DNA of 44,450 nucleotides from JBCCMQ01 sp039179985 (GTDB lineage Bacteria > Pseudomonadota > Alphaproteobacteria > Rhodobacterales > Rhodobacteraceae), in the NCBI GenBank assembly GCA_039179985.1, contig JBCDED010000026.1, positions 1-44,450 of the forward strand, given 5' to 3'. Within the stretch, counting starts at the first letter, position 1. The number at the start of each line of letters is the position of its first letter. A program made the position numbers and the translations under genes. Below are positions 24,983-31,765 of this stretch, piece by piece. The notes under the pieces are model-generated. The model saw only the letters and a program-made list of their open reading frames with translations, searched no databases and was not told the origin of the DNA.

Positions 24983-25873
24983 ATGACCGGTAGGGTTGGA
25001 TACGTGGGGCTGGGCGCCATGGGCGCACCGATGCTGAAACGGTTGGCGGAAGGGGCGGACAAGGACAGCGTTCTTGGTTTTGATGCGGATAAAGAGGTGA
25101 CGGCGCGCGCTTGCGCAGACGCTGGGGCAACGGCGTGCCATTCGCTCGAAGAGATCGCCTTGCGCGCCGATGTGCTGTTCACCTGCCTGCCCAACAACGC
25201 GGTTCTGGAACAGGTGTACCTCGGCCCAGGCGGCGTTGCCGGGGCGATCCGGCCCGGTTCAGTGACGATCGACTGCTCTACCGTCGGGCCTGATGCCACA
25301 AGGCGCGTCCATGCAGGGTTGGCCGAGAAAGGCGTGGCGCACCTTGACGCCTCAATGCTGGGGTCCGTTGCGCAGGCTGAAACCGGGCAGATCAGCTTTG
25401 TCGTCGGCGGTGAGGAAGACGCGCTTGCCCGTGTCATTGGTGCCCTTCAGAAGGTCGGTGGCCTGATCCGCTATTGCGGGCCGTCGGGATCGGGGAACCA
25501 AATGAAGTTGCTCCACCAGACGCTTGTGGCCGGGCATGCCGTGGCCGTGGCCGAGGCGATTACGCTTGCGAAATCCGTTGGCGCCGACGTGCGCACCTTT
25601 TACGACATAGTGACCCAAGGGACCGGCTTTGCCTATTCGCGGTACTTCGAAAAACGCGTTCCCCGGATGGAAGAGGGCGATTTTTCGGCCCTGTTTATGC
25701 TGAAGTTCATGCTCAAAGATGCCCGGCTCGCGGCAGACATGACGCCGGACAAAGACCTGTTGCCTGCACTTGGGACGGTGATCGAAACGTTGCAGGAAGG
25801 TGTTGAGCAGGGTCTGGGAGAAGAGGATTTCTCGGCGGCGATGAAGGTTGTCGCGGCGCGGTTTCAGGTCTGA
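24983..25873 (+). CDS. NAD(P)-dependent beta-hydroxyacid dehydrogenase (HIBADH family) 2
   Basis: A 296-residue member of the same family as the divergent gene but only distantly similar. It has the Rossmann motif GRVGYVGLGAMGAPML, the substrate motif DASMLGSVAQAETGQISFVVGG, and a catalytic-lysine segment GSGNQMKLLHQTLVAGHAVAVAEA. Lys followed by LLHQ rather than LxNN resembles L-threonate-dehydrogenase-like enzymes more than canonical HIBADH. ATG 24983 follows GGGAGGGAC. The 3' end overlaps the convergent NrtS-like gene by ten bases. The substrate is unknown but may be linked to the divergent dehydrogenase/epimerase pair. Confidence 0.85.
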   Translation: MTGRVGYVGLGAMGAPMLKRLAEGADKDSVLGFDADKEVTARACADAGATACHSLEEIALRADVLFTCLPNNAVLEQVYLGPGGVAGAIRPGSVTIDCSTVGPDATRRVHAGLAEKGVAHLDASMLGSVAQAETGQISFVVGGEEDALARVIGALQKVGGLIRYCGPSGSGNQMKLLHQTLVAGHAVAVAEAITLAKSVGADVRTFYDIVTQGTGFAYSRYFEKRVPRMEEGDFSALFMLKFMLKDARLAADMTPDKDLLPALGTVIETLQEGVEQGLGEEDFSAAMKVVAARFQV

Positions 25874-26127
25874 GCCTGCAGTTGCGCCTCGTAAAGCGCA
25901 AGCTTGGCGCCCATGGCACCCCAGGTGGCGACGCAATAGGGCACGCAGTAGGTCAGAAGGATCTTGGCAAGCGGCGGTAACTGCCCTGCCAGGGCGGTGT
26001 CGCCGTGGTTGATCAGGGTCAGGATCGTTCCAACGACGAGCGCGGTAAAGAACGCCCGCCTCGGCGTGCCACCGCCGAAAATGAGGTTCATCAGCGAAGG
26101 ACGTTCAGGTACCGTTGCGTTGGTCAT
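25864..26127 (-). CDS. NrtS-like small membrane protein (putative nitrate/nitrite transporter)
   Basis: An 87-residue protein with two predicted membrane spans (AFFTALVVGTILTLI and AKILLTYCVPYCVATWGAM). The segments VVGTILTLINHGD and KILLTYCVPYCVATW match the NrtS family as I recall it, small proteins reported as nitrate transporters in marine cyanobacteria. Nitrate transport has not to my knowledge been shown in roseobacters. ATG 26127 has GGAG seven bases before it; an ATG at 26139 is an alternative. The end overlaps the convergent dehydrogenase gene by ten bases. No nitrate-reduction genes are in the window. Confidence 0.65.
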   Translation of the reverse strand: MTNATVPERPSLMNLIFGGGTPRRAFFTALVVGTILTLINHGDTALAGQLPPLAKILLTYCVPYCVATWGAMGAKLALYEAQLQAQT

Positions 26128-26266
26128 GGCGGGCTCCATCGGGGCTGTGCACTGACGTGTGGCGCACAGCGCAAAGGTCCATGCAGTTTGGCGTGCCCCG
26201 GTATGAAAGCATCGTTACATGACCTAGGCAATGTGCGCCCGTACTTGGCGGGAGTAGAGCAAAAGT

Positions 26267-26542
26267 GTGCAGTGGCTCATTCAATTCTTCGATGCCACCG
26301 CCAGTCTGACGGAAACCCTCGACGAGATTGGCGCAGACTAGTCTTTACCTAAGGTCGTGCCTTTTGTGGGCGACCTGATCCCCGGACCCCAGATCCGCGA
26401 CCCGGCTCGTGTCATTCTCTTCGGCGCCTACAAGCTGCGGCTTCTGGTATCCAACCGCATTCATGTGGCCGGGTTCTGCGCGGCTGACCTTCATAGGCTG
26501 GCCATGGCCCCGACGGCGGCCTTTGGCGGTGAAGACGCCTAG
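26267..26542 (+). pseudogene. Decayed N-terminal fragment of an ATP-grasp-like gene with in-frame stop
   Basis: A continuous frame from GTG 26267 reads VQWLIQFFDATASLTETLDE, then IGAD, then TAG at 26339, then SLPKVVPFVGDLIPGPQI, RDPARVILFGAYKLR and so on to a TAG at 26542. The part around the first TAG resembles the start of ATP-grasp (DUF4343-like) proteins, in which a Tyr is followed by a conserved VVPFVG(D/E)L(I/V)P segment and then a FG(A/S)Y motif. TAG could be a one-base change from TAT or TAC. The homologous part ends after about 55 residues and the rest of a ~250-residue protein is missing. The end overlaps the convergent yggT stop. Family assignment is from memory of the motif. Confidence 0.5.
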
Positions 26543-26820
26543 TAGACCAGATTGTTGATGATGATGATTCTGAGTGCATAGACCGCGATCAGCGCCACAA
26601 GCGGGGCTAGGTCGAGCCCGCCGGTGGGTGGCAGGAAGCGGCGGATGGGCTCGTAAAGCGGTTCGAGAAGACGGTTCAGGCCATACCAGATCTGCGCCAC
26701 CAGTTGCTGCCCGAGGTTCAGAACCTGGAAATTGATAAGCCAGCTCATGATGATATGTGCGAGCATGAGGAACCACGCCACGTCGAGGATGAGCAGTAGA
26801 ATCTGTGCCAGCGATTGCAT
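26539..26820 (-). CDS. YggT family membrane protein
   Basis: A 93-residue inner-membrane protein with two hydrophobic segments (ILLLILDVAWFLMLAHIIMSWL and LDLAPLVALIAVYALRIIIINNLVY). Between them is the family core LNRLLEPLYEPIRRFLPPTGGLDLAP. The length and the PLY-PIRR-PP-G-DLSP pattern are diagnostic for YggT. The family is linked to osmotic stress resistance and, in some bacteria, division or photosystem proteins, without a known reaction. It diverges from the thioesterase gene at 26951. Confidence 0.9.
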   Translation of the reverse strand: MQSLAQILLLILDVAWFLMLAHIIMSWLINFQVLNLGQQLVAQIWYGLNRLLEPLYEPIRRFLPPTGGLDLAPLVALIAVYALRIIIINNLVY

Positions 26821-26903
26821 CGTATCCGCCTTCAGTTTTGCCAGCCCGACATAGGCGGAGACGACAGGCGGGGCAAGGGCCAGCCTGTCGTAAGGTCAAT
26901 GCT

Positions 26904-26917
26904 TGACGTTAACGTCA
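26904..26917. promoter_or_regulatory. Perfect 14-base palindrome TGACGTTAACGTCA upstream of the thioesterase gene
   Basis: TGACGTTAACGTCA is identical to its reverse complement and ends 33 bases before the thioesterase start. The form resembles operators of MerR-family acyl-CoA regulators such as LiuR (ACGTnnACGT core), which would suit an acyl-CoA thioesterase. An overlapping TTGACG could serve as a -35 element. The palindrome is certain; the regulator is inferred. Confidence 0.5.
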
Positions 26918-26950
26918 GCCTTGCCAAAGTGATGGTAGGAGATTTCACAA

Positions 26951-27502
26951 ATGTACCCGTTCCTGCGCACGTTTCTGACCCTCAGACAGGCCCGCCAAAT
27001 GCCGCCCATGGGCATGTTCGACACCCATGTGTCCCAGCATCGCGTCTTGCCCTGGGATGCGGATATTTACATGGAGCTCAACAACGGGCGCACGCTGACG
27101 CTGTTCGAGCTTGGCCGCTGGCCGCTTGCCGTGCGGATCGGTCTGGCCGACGAAGTCAGACGCCAGAAAATCGCCTTTGCCGTCGCCGGTGTCTCGGTTC
27201 GCTACAGGCACCGTCTGCCGATTCTGGTGAAATTCACCACCTACACACGGCTTCTGGGTTGGGACGACCGGTTTCTCTACGTCGAGCAATCCATGTGGCA
27301 GGGCGAGCGCTGTGCGAACCACATGCTTCTGCGCGCGGCGTTCAAAGGGCCGCAGGGCACCGTGCCCCCGGCAGAGTTTCTTGGCGAAGCCGGGCTTCGC
27401 TCTAACAGCCCCGCATTGCCACTCTGGGTGACAAACTGGATAGAGGCCGACGCCACCCGCCCTTGGCCACCTGCCCGAGCAGAACCGACGATAGGGGATT
27501 GA
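26951..27502 (+). CDS. 4HBT-type (hot-dog) acyl-CoA thioesterase family protein
   Basis: A 183-residue hot-dog-fold protein of the thioesterase-like group that includes eukaryotic Them6 relatives. Typical sequence is DTHVSQHRVLPWDADIYMELNNGRTLTLFELGRWPLAVRIGL, with the conserved W-D-D..xHxNNGRY-like segment (here MELNNGRTL). It probably hydrolyses an acyl-CoA, acceptor unknown. The start has TAGGAG eight to ten bases upstream. A palindrome at 26904-26917 lies in its promoter region. The next gene (UMF1 transporter) begins 50 bases downstream. Confidence 0.82.
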   Translation: MYPFLRTFLTLRQARQMPPMGMFDTHVSQHRVLPWDADIYMELNNGRTLTLFELGRWPLAVRIGLADEVRRQKIAFAVAGVSVRYRHRLPILVKFTTYTRLLGWDDRFLYVEQSMWQGERCANHMLLRAAFKGPQGTVPPAEFLGEAGLRSNSPALPLWVTNWIEADATRPWPPARAEPTIGD

Positions 27503-27552
27503 TCCCGCGCGCGCCGGGCGGTCATATGGCCCGGTTGAGCAGGAGCTTCTTC

Positions 27553-28887
27553 ATGGCGGACATTTCGGCGGGGCGCCGGATCTGGGGCTGGTACTTCTTC
27601 GATTGGGCCAGCCAGCCTTACAACACACTTCTCGTAACCTTCATTTTCGCACCCTACCTGAAAGAGCTGCTTGGTGGCGGCGCCGAGGCGCAGGCGCTCT
27701 GGGGGTTCTGGGTCGGTGGCGCGGGTGTGGCCATGGCAATCCTCGCCCCGATCCTCGGCGCGCTCGCCGATGCCACCGGCAGCCGTATGCGCTGGATCCA
27801 GATTTTTTCGGTTATGTATGTGATCGGCAGCGCCGGGCTCTGGCTGGCGATCCCAGGCAGTTTTAACCCGACGCTGGTCTTGCTTTTGTTCTGCGTCGGC
27901 CTGATCGGCATGGAGTTCGCGACGATCTTTACCAATGCGATCCTGCCGGACCTGGGCCCCAAGGAAGAGATTGGCCGGATCTCCGGCAACGGCTGGGCCT
28001 TCGGCTACCTCGGCGGGCTGGTGGCGCTGATCATCATGCTCCTGCTTTTTGCCGAGAACGAAGCAACCGGGAAAACGCTTCTGGGCTTCGCGCCTGCGTT
28101 CGGGCTTGACCCGGACACCCGGCAGGGTACGCGGTTCGTGGGGCCATTCTCGGCGCTTTGGTTTGTCGTCTTTATGATCCCCTTTTATCTCTATGTCCGG
28201 GATCCCAAACCGGCGCCCGCCCCGCCCGGTGCCGTACGTGCGAGCCTTCTGGGCCTCTGGGGGACGATCAAATCGCTGCCCAAAACGCCCAGCCTCTTTG
28301 CCTTTCTCGGGTCCTCAATGCTCTACCGGGACGGGCTGAACGGCATGTACATTTTCGGCGGAATCTATGCGGCGGGCGTCCTTGGCTGGAGCGTGCCGCA
28401 AACCGGGGTCTTCGGCATTGTGGCAATCATCACCGGTGCGCTTTTTGCCTGGCTTGGCGGACATGCCGATGACGCCTTCGGACCCAAGCGCGTGATCTCG
28501 ATTTCTATCGTTGTGCTCACTTTCGTTGCCGCGTCGCTGGTCTTTGTCTCGCCCGATGCGGTCTTCGGCGTTCCGGTTGCCGAAGGGTCGCGGTTGCCGG
28601 ACATACTGTTCTACATCCTTGGTGCGATGATCGGCGCGGCGGGGGGCACGTTGCAAAGCGCAAGCCGCACGATGATGGTGCGGCAGGCCAACCCGGCGCG
28701 CATGACCGAAGCTTTCGGCCTTTACGGGCTTGCGGGCAAGGCGATGTCGTTCCTCGCACCGATCATGGTTGGCGTCGCCACCACCGTAAGCGGCAGTCAG
28801 CAAATCGGCATCATCCCCCTGATTGGCCTTTTTCTGTTGGGCCTGGTTCTGCTATCCTGGGTGAAAGACGCCCCAGAGAGGGACTGA
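27553..28887 (+). CDS. UMF1/Atg22-type major facilitator superfamily transporter
   Basis: A 444-residue inner-membrane protein with about twelve hydrophobic segments. The N-terminus GWYFFDWASQPYNTLLVTFIFAPYLKEL and the later GSRMRWI and PKEEIGRISGNGWAFGYLGG are landmarks of the UMF1/Atg22 family, which exports amino acids from yeast vacuoles but has unknown substrates in bacteria. ATG 27553 is preceded by AGGAG at seven bases. The gene is six bases upstream of mepA and probably co-transcribed with it. Confidence 0.85.
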   Translation: MADISAGRRIWGWYFFDWASQPYNTLLVTFIFAPYLKELLGGGAEAQALWGFWVGGAGVAMAILAPILGALADATGSRMRWIQIFSVMYVIGSAGLWLAIPGSFNPTLVLLLFCVGLIGMEFATIFTNAILPDLGPKEEIGRISGNGWAFGYLGGLVALIIMLLLFAENEATGKTLLGFAPAFGLDPDTRQGTRFVGPFSALWFVVFMIPFYLYVRDPKPAPAPPGAVRASLLGLWGTIKSLPKTPSLFAFLGSSMLYRDGLNGMYIFGGIYAAGVLGWSVPQTGVFGIVAIITGALFAWLGGHADDAFGPKRVISISIVVLTFVAASLVFVSPDAVFGVPVAEGSRLPDILFYILGAMIGAAGGTLQSASRTMMVRQANPARMTEAFGLYGLAGKAMSFLAPIMVGVATTVSGSQQIGIIPLIGLFLLGLVLLSWVKDAPERD

Positions 28888-28892
28888 GCAGA

Positions 28893-29783
28893 ATGATCCG
28901 AGCTGTACTGGTTGCCCTTGTGCTTTTCGGCGCCCCGGCGGCGGCAGCACAGGAGGCTAAGGCAAATCGCCTCTTTGGCGCACAAAAGACCGCGTCGCCC
29001 CACCAGCCGCAGGTGTTCGGAACCTATGCCAATGGCTGCGCCGCGGGGCTGGTCCAGTTGCCCGAAACCGGTCCGACCTGGCAGGCGATGCGCCTGTCCC
29101 GGAATCGCAACTGGGGCCACCCCGAGGCCATTTCCTACATCCAGTCGCTTAGTCGGGAAGCCACGCAGCACGGCTGGGCGGGTCTTTATGTTGGGGATAT
29201 CTCGCAGCCGCGTGGCGGGCCGATGACCTCTGGCCACCGCTCGCACCAGCTGGGCCTCGACATCGACATCTGGATGCTGCCGCCCAGCCGGTTGAACCTG
29301 ACGCGGCGCGAGCGCGAGAACATCAGTTCGGTCTCCGTGCGCAGCCAGGACCAGCGCAGCGTGACCCGCCATTGGACGCCTGCGCACCGTGAGATCCTGA
29401 AAGCCGCGGCCAGCGATCCGCGCGTCGACCGGATCTTCGTGACGCCAGTCGCCAAGATCGAGATGTGCAAAACCGCCAAGCGCAGAGACAGGAAGTGGCT
29501 GCAAAAGATCCGGCCCATCTACGGCCACAACTACCATTTCCACGTGCGCCTGAAATGCCCCGTGGACTCGCCGGGTTGCATAACGCAAACCCCTACGGTT
29601 GCGGAACTGTCCAAGGGCGGCGACGGCTGCGACGAGAGTCTGCGCTGGTGGGTGACGACCTATCTTGACGGGTCCAGCAAACCTGCCAAGCCCGACCCCA
29701 ACTATAAACCGCGGCGCCATCCCCGCGACTACACGATGCGGGATCTGCCCCAGCAATGCATGACCGTTCTCTCGGCCGGCTAG
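28893..29783 (+). CDS. mepA: Penicillin-insensitive murein endopeptidase MepA
   Basis: Periplasmic LAS-type metallopeptidase that cleaves the D-Ala-mDAP cross-links of peptidoglycan. The N-terminal signal peptide is MIRAVLVALVLFGAPAAAAQ. The zinc site is in GGPMTSGHRSHQLGLDIDIW (108-127, with H115, H118 and D123/D125) and the downstream HNYHFHVRLKCP. The 296-residue length is normal, and the Cys pairs (GCA, KTA, LKCP, GCIT, GCDES, QCMT) suggest disulfides. It overlaps the next gene by 28 bases. Confidence 0.93.
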   Translation: MIRAVLVALVLFGAPAAAAQEAKANRLFGAQKTASPHQPQVFGTYANGCAAGLVQLPETGPTWQAMRLSRNRNWGHPEAISYIQSLSREATQHGWAGLYVGDISQPRGGPMTSGHRSHQLGLDIDIWMLPPSRLNLTRRERENISSVSVRSQDQRSVTRHWTPAHREILKAAASDPRVDRIFVTPVAKIEMCKTAKRRDRKWLQKIRPIYGHNYHFHVRLKCPVDSPGCITQTPTVAELSKGGDGCDESLRWWVTTYLDGSSKPAKPDPNYKPRRHPRDYTMRDLPQQCMTVLSAG

Positions 29784-30652
29784 TCGTCGCCATCTGTCTC
29801 GCCTGCCTCGCGGCAACGTCGGCCCATGGCGCGCGCCTGGAGTATGTCGGCGGCTACGTCTGGGACGTGCCCGACCCCAGCATTGGCGGGCTCTCCGGCA
29901 TCGAAGTGACAGCCGACGGCGGTCAGTTCTGGGCCGTAGGGGACAAGGGCGTCTTTGTCGAAGGCCGGTTCCTGCGCGAAAACGGGCGCATCACCGGCAT
30001 CGATGCCGGTGCGCGACCCCTCGGCAGCGAGCAAGAACCGGGACGGGCGCCCATCGAATTCACCGATGCCGAAGGGCTGGCGCTGACCCCCGACGGCACG
30101 CTCTTTATATCGTTCGAGGGTTTCCACCGGGTCTGGCCCTGGGATGACGCGGCGGGCATGGTGCGGCGGTTCCCGAACCCGCAGGAATTTGCCGGCCTGC
30201 AGCGCAATTCCTCGCTGGAGACGCTGGCGGCCGATGCCGCCGGGAACCTCTATACGTTGCCTGAGCGGTCAGGGAAGCTGACACGGCCCTTCCCGGTCTA
30301 CCGGATATCCCGCGACGGCAGCCGGTTCGATATCGCTTTCCAAATCCCGCGCCGTGGAGAGTTTCTGCCAGCAGGCGCCGATTTCGGGCCGGACGGGCGG
30401 TTTTATCTCGTCGAGCGGCATTTCCTGGGCATCCTCGGGTTTCGAACCCGCATCCGTGTGTTCACGCTTGAGGGAGACGAAATCGTCGCCGAAGAAACGC
30501 TGTTGGAAACAGAGGGCCCGGTTCACGGCAACCTCGAAGGCATCAGTGTCTGGGAAGATGATGACGGGTTTCTCCGCCTGACGCTGGTGGCGGATGACAA
30601 TTTCCGGTCATTCCTCAGCACCGAGTTCGTGGAATACCGCCTCATTCCATGA
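29756..30652 (+). CDS. Secreted phytase-like (esterase-like activity of phytase) beta-propeller protein
   Basis: A 298-residue protein with an N-terminal signal peptide (LVVAICLACLAATSAHG). Repeated motifs of a beta-propeller follow: GGLSGIEVTADGGQFWAVGDKG, DAEGLALTPDGTLFISFEGFHRVWPW, ETLAADAAGNLYTLPE and NLEGISVWEDDDG. These match the Pfam phytase-like (esterase-like activity of phytase) family. Substrate is uncertain; such proteins may act on phosphate esters or be binding proteins. The start overlaps mepA by 28 bases. Confidence 0.8.
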   Translation: MHDRSLGRLVVAICLACLAATSAHGARLEYVGGYVWDVPDPSIGGLSGIEVTADGGQFWAVGDKGVFVEGRFLRENGRITGIDAGARPLGSEQEPGRAPIEFTDAEGLALTPDGTLFISFEGFHRVWPWDDAAGMVRRFPNPQEFAGLQRNSSLETLAADAAGNLYTLPERSGKLTRPFPVYRISRDGSRFDIAFQIPRRGEFLPAGADFGPDGRFYLVERHFLGILGFRTRIRVFTLEGDEIVAEETLLETEGPVHGNLEGISVWEDDDGFLRLTLVADDNFRSFLSTEFVEYRLIP

Positions 30653-30746
30653 CTTGATCCCCAGGCGGAAGGGCGTTAGGGAGGCGCGCTCGCCACGATG
30701 GCGGGCCAAGTCTCCGCGACCTTGTCAAAACGGAACCAACGCACCC

Positions 30747-31364
30747 ATGACACGCATCCTGCCCGGCATTCTTGCCATGGCCGCCATCGTAGTGGCCTCC
30801 AACATACTCGTGCAGTACCTCTTCGGCCAGTGGCTGACCTGGGGCGCTTTCACCTATCCGATCGCGTTCCTCGTGACCGACGTGATGAACCGCCTTTATG
30901 GCGCCGCAACCGCGCGCAAGGTGGTGTTTGCGGGCTTTCTGACGGGCGTTGCCTGTTCGCTGATCGGCACGCAGATCGTGGGCGAATTCGGCCCGCTTGT
31001 AACGCTGCGCATTGCACTTGGGTCGGGCATTGCCTTTCTGACGGCGCAGCTCTTGGACGTGGCGATCTTTGACCGGTTGCGCGAAGGCGCTTGGTGGCGG
31101 GCGCCTCTGACTTCCACGCTGGTGGGGTCTACGGTCGATACGGCGCTTTTCTTCACCATCGCCTTCAGCGCGTCGCTGGCGTTCATCGAACCGGGCAACG
31201 ATGTTTCCTGGGCTGGTGAGATGCTGCCGTTGCTTGGCGTCGGTCCCGTCGTGCCACTTTGGGTCTCGCTGGCAGTGGCTGACTGGATGGTCAAGCTGAG
31301 CCTCGCCGTTCTCGCGTTGATACCTTTTCGGGCAATTGTGTCGCGGGCGACCGCCCACGCTTGA
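30747..31364 (+). CDS. Queuosine-precursor transporter of the VUT/YhhQ family
   Basis: A 205-residue membrane protein with about six hydrophobic segments. ILAMAAIVVASNILVQYLF, WLTWGAFTYPIAFLVTDVMNRLYGAATARKVVFAGF and VGSTVDTALFFTIAF are typical of YhhQ, which takes up preQ0 or preQ1 for queuosine synthesis. I chose ATG 30747, which begins with the first hydrophobic helix, over a longer open frame beginning at 30594. The 94-base leader shows no preQ1 riboswitch that I recognise. Substrate preQ0/preQ1 is inferred from family. Confidence 0.85.
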   Translation: MTRILPGILAMAAIVVASNILVQYLFGQWLTWGAFTYPIAFLVTDVMNRLYGAATARKVVFAGFLTGVACSLIGTQIVGEFGPLVTLRIALGSGIAFLTAQLLDVAIFDRLREGAWWRAPLTSTLVGSTVDTALFFTIAFSASLAFIEPGNDVSWAGEMLPLLGVGPVVPLWVSLAVADWMVKLSLAVLALIPFRAIVSRATAHA

Positions 31365-31371
31365 TTTTCTT

Positions 31372-31399
31372 TTGACAAACGGCGCCGATGTGTCAGGAT
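31372..31399 (+). promoter_or_regulatory. Sigma-70 promoter of the 31372-31590 unit
   Basis: TTGACA at 31372-31377 is a perfect -35 hexamer. Sixteen bases later CAGGAT (31394-31399) keeps the important A2 and T6 positions of the -10. A start near 31406 would give a transcript of about 185 bases up to the terminator at 31563-31590. The -10 is weak, so the exact element is uncertain. Confidence 0.55.
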
Positions 31400-31419
31400 T
31401 CCCTCAGGTTTCAACATTT

Positions 31420-31435
31420 GAAAGGAGGTGATCCA
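31420..31435 (+). promoter_or_regulatory. Extended Shine-Dalgarno, perfect complement of the 16S rRNA 3' end
   Basis: GAAAGGAGGTGATCCA is the reverse complement of TGGATCACCTCCTTTC, the known 3' end of bacterial 16S rRNA. Fifteen positions match the universal end and a sixteenth would pair if the rRNA ends UUUC as is usual in Rhodobacteraceae. Ordinary ribosome-binding sites match four to seven. Spacing from GGAGG (31424-31428) to the GTG at 31436 is seven bases, the optimum for initiation. Confidence 0.75.
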
Positions 31436-31492
31436 GTGTCGAGAGAGATATTGGAGAGAGGTGTCGGGACAGTCTGGGAGGCGCGCCGCTAA
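31436..31492 (+). CDS. 18-residue micro-ORF behind an extreme Shine-Dalgarno
   Basis: GTG start followed by 17 further sense codons and TAA encodes MSREILERGVGTVWEARR. The peptide is charged, with one Trp and five Arg, and has no membrane segment. It is not a recognised leader peptide: there is no run of one regulatory amino acid. It begins directly after the 16S-complementary Shine-Dalgarno, with a promoter at 31372 and terminator at 31563. It is too short for normal gene calling. It could be a real microprotein, a translated leader, or a ribosome-binding decoy. Nothing like it is encoded elsewhere in the window. Confidence 0.55.
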   Translation: MSREILERGVGTVWEARR

Positions 31493-31562
31493 GGCAACCC
31501 TTTGCGGCCGCAGCCGCCAGACGGGACGAACGTTCTAACCGATCCCGCCTCCGTAGTTCTCG

Positions 31563-31590
31563 AAGGGCCGCCCATCAGGGCGGCCCTTTT
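31563..31590 (+). terminator. Strong intrinsic terminator ending the 31372-31590 unit
   Basis: AAGGGCCGCCC and GGGCGGCCCTT form a perfect 11-bp stem with an ATCA loop, and the 3' strand runs into TTTT. It would separate the small transcript from arfB, which starts at 31766. Confidence 0.85.
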
Positions 31591-31765
31591 CGTGTATTGA
31601 TAAGGATGTCCTGCCCTCCGAACCGACCGCTCCGGACTGCCGAAAGCTACCTGCGTCTGCAGCACAGCGTCAGCCGCACCTTTTGCCCTGTGGTTCAGGG
31701 GACCTCTTTTTTGCGTGTTACTTGGTTTTCGTTGACCCGCGGTAAATCCTGCGGTCTCTGGGGCC
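31591..31765. other. 175-base intergenic region with second terminator-like hairpin before arfB
   Basis: No credible ORF. CCCTG-tggtt-CAGGG (31686-31700), or alternatively GGTTC-agg-GGACC (31692-31704), precedes six T at 31707-31712, which could be a second intrinsic terminator. TTGACC near 31734 could be part of an arfB promoter. Whether another small transcript lies between the two terminators cannot be decided from sequence. Confidence 0.35.

Larger units (their letters stand above)
31406..31590 (+). ncRNA. Putative ~185-nt small RNA with micro-ORF and structured 3' part
   Basis: The stretch from the predicted transcription start to the terminator forms one compact unit: extended Shine-Dalgarno, 18-codon ORF, a small hairpin (GCGGC-CGCA-GCCGC near 31503-31516), a stem CGGGA...TCCCG near 31520-31541, and the terminator. 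CCTCC at about 31542-31546, preceded by GATC, could pair with the GGAGGTGATC of the ribosome-binding site through an imperfect helix, so the site might be masked until something opens it. Boundaries are inferred from sequence alone. Confidence 0.5.

Noticed and set aside
30653..30746. Possible preQ1 riboswitch in front of the queuosine-precursor transporter
   Set aside because: No preQ1-I, II or III consensus could be recognised in the 94-base leader.
31406..31440. The 16S-complementary stretch might be the end of a 16S rRNA gene on the minus strand
   Set aside because: Only about 15 bases match; sequence on the 5' side of the complement is unrelated to 16S rRNA, so it is a Shine-Dalgarno-type element and not a rRNA remnant.
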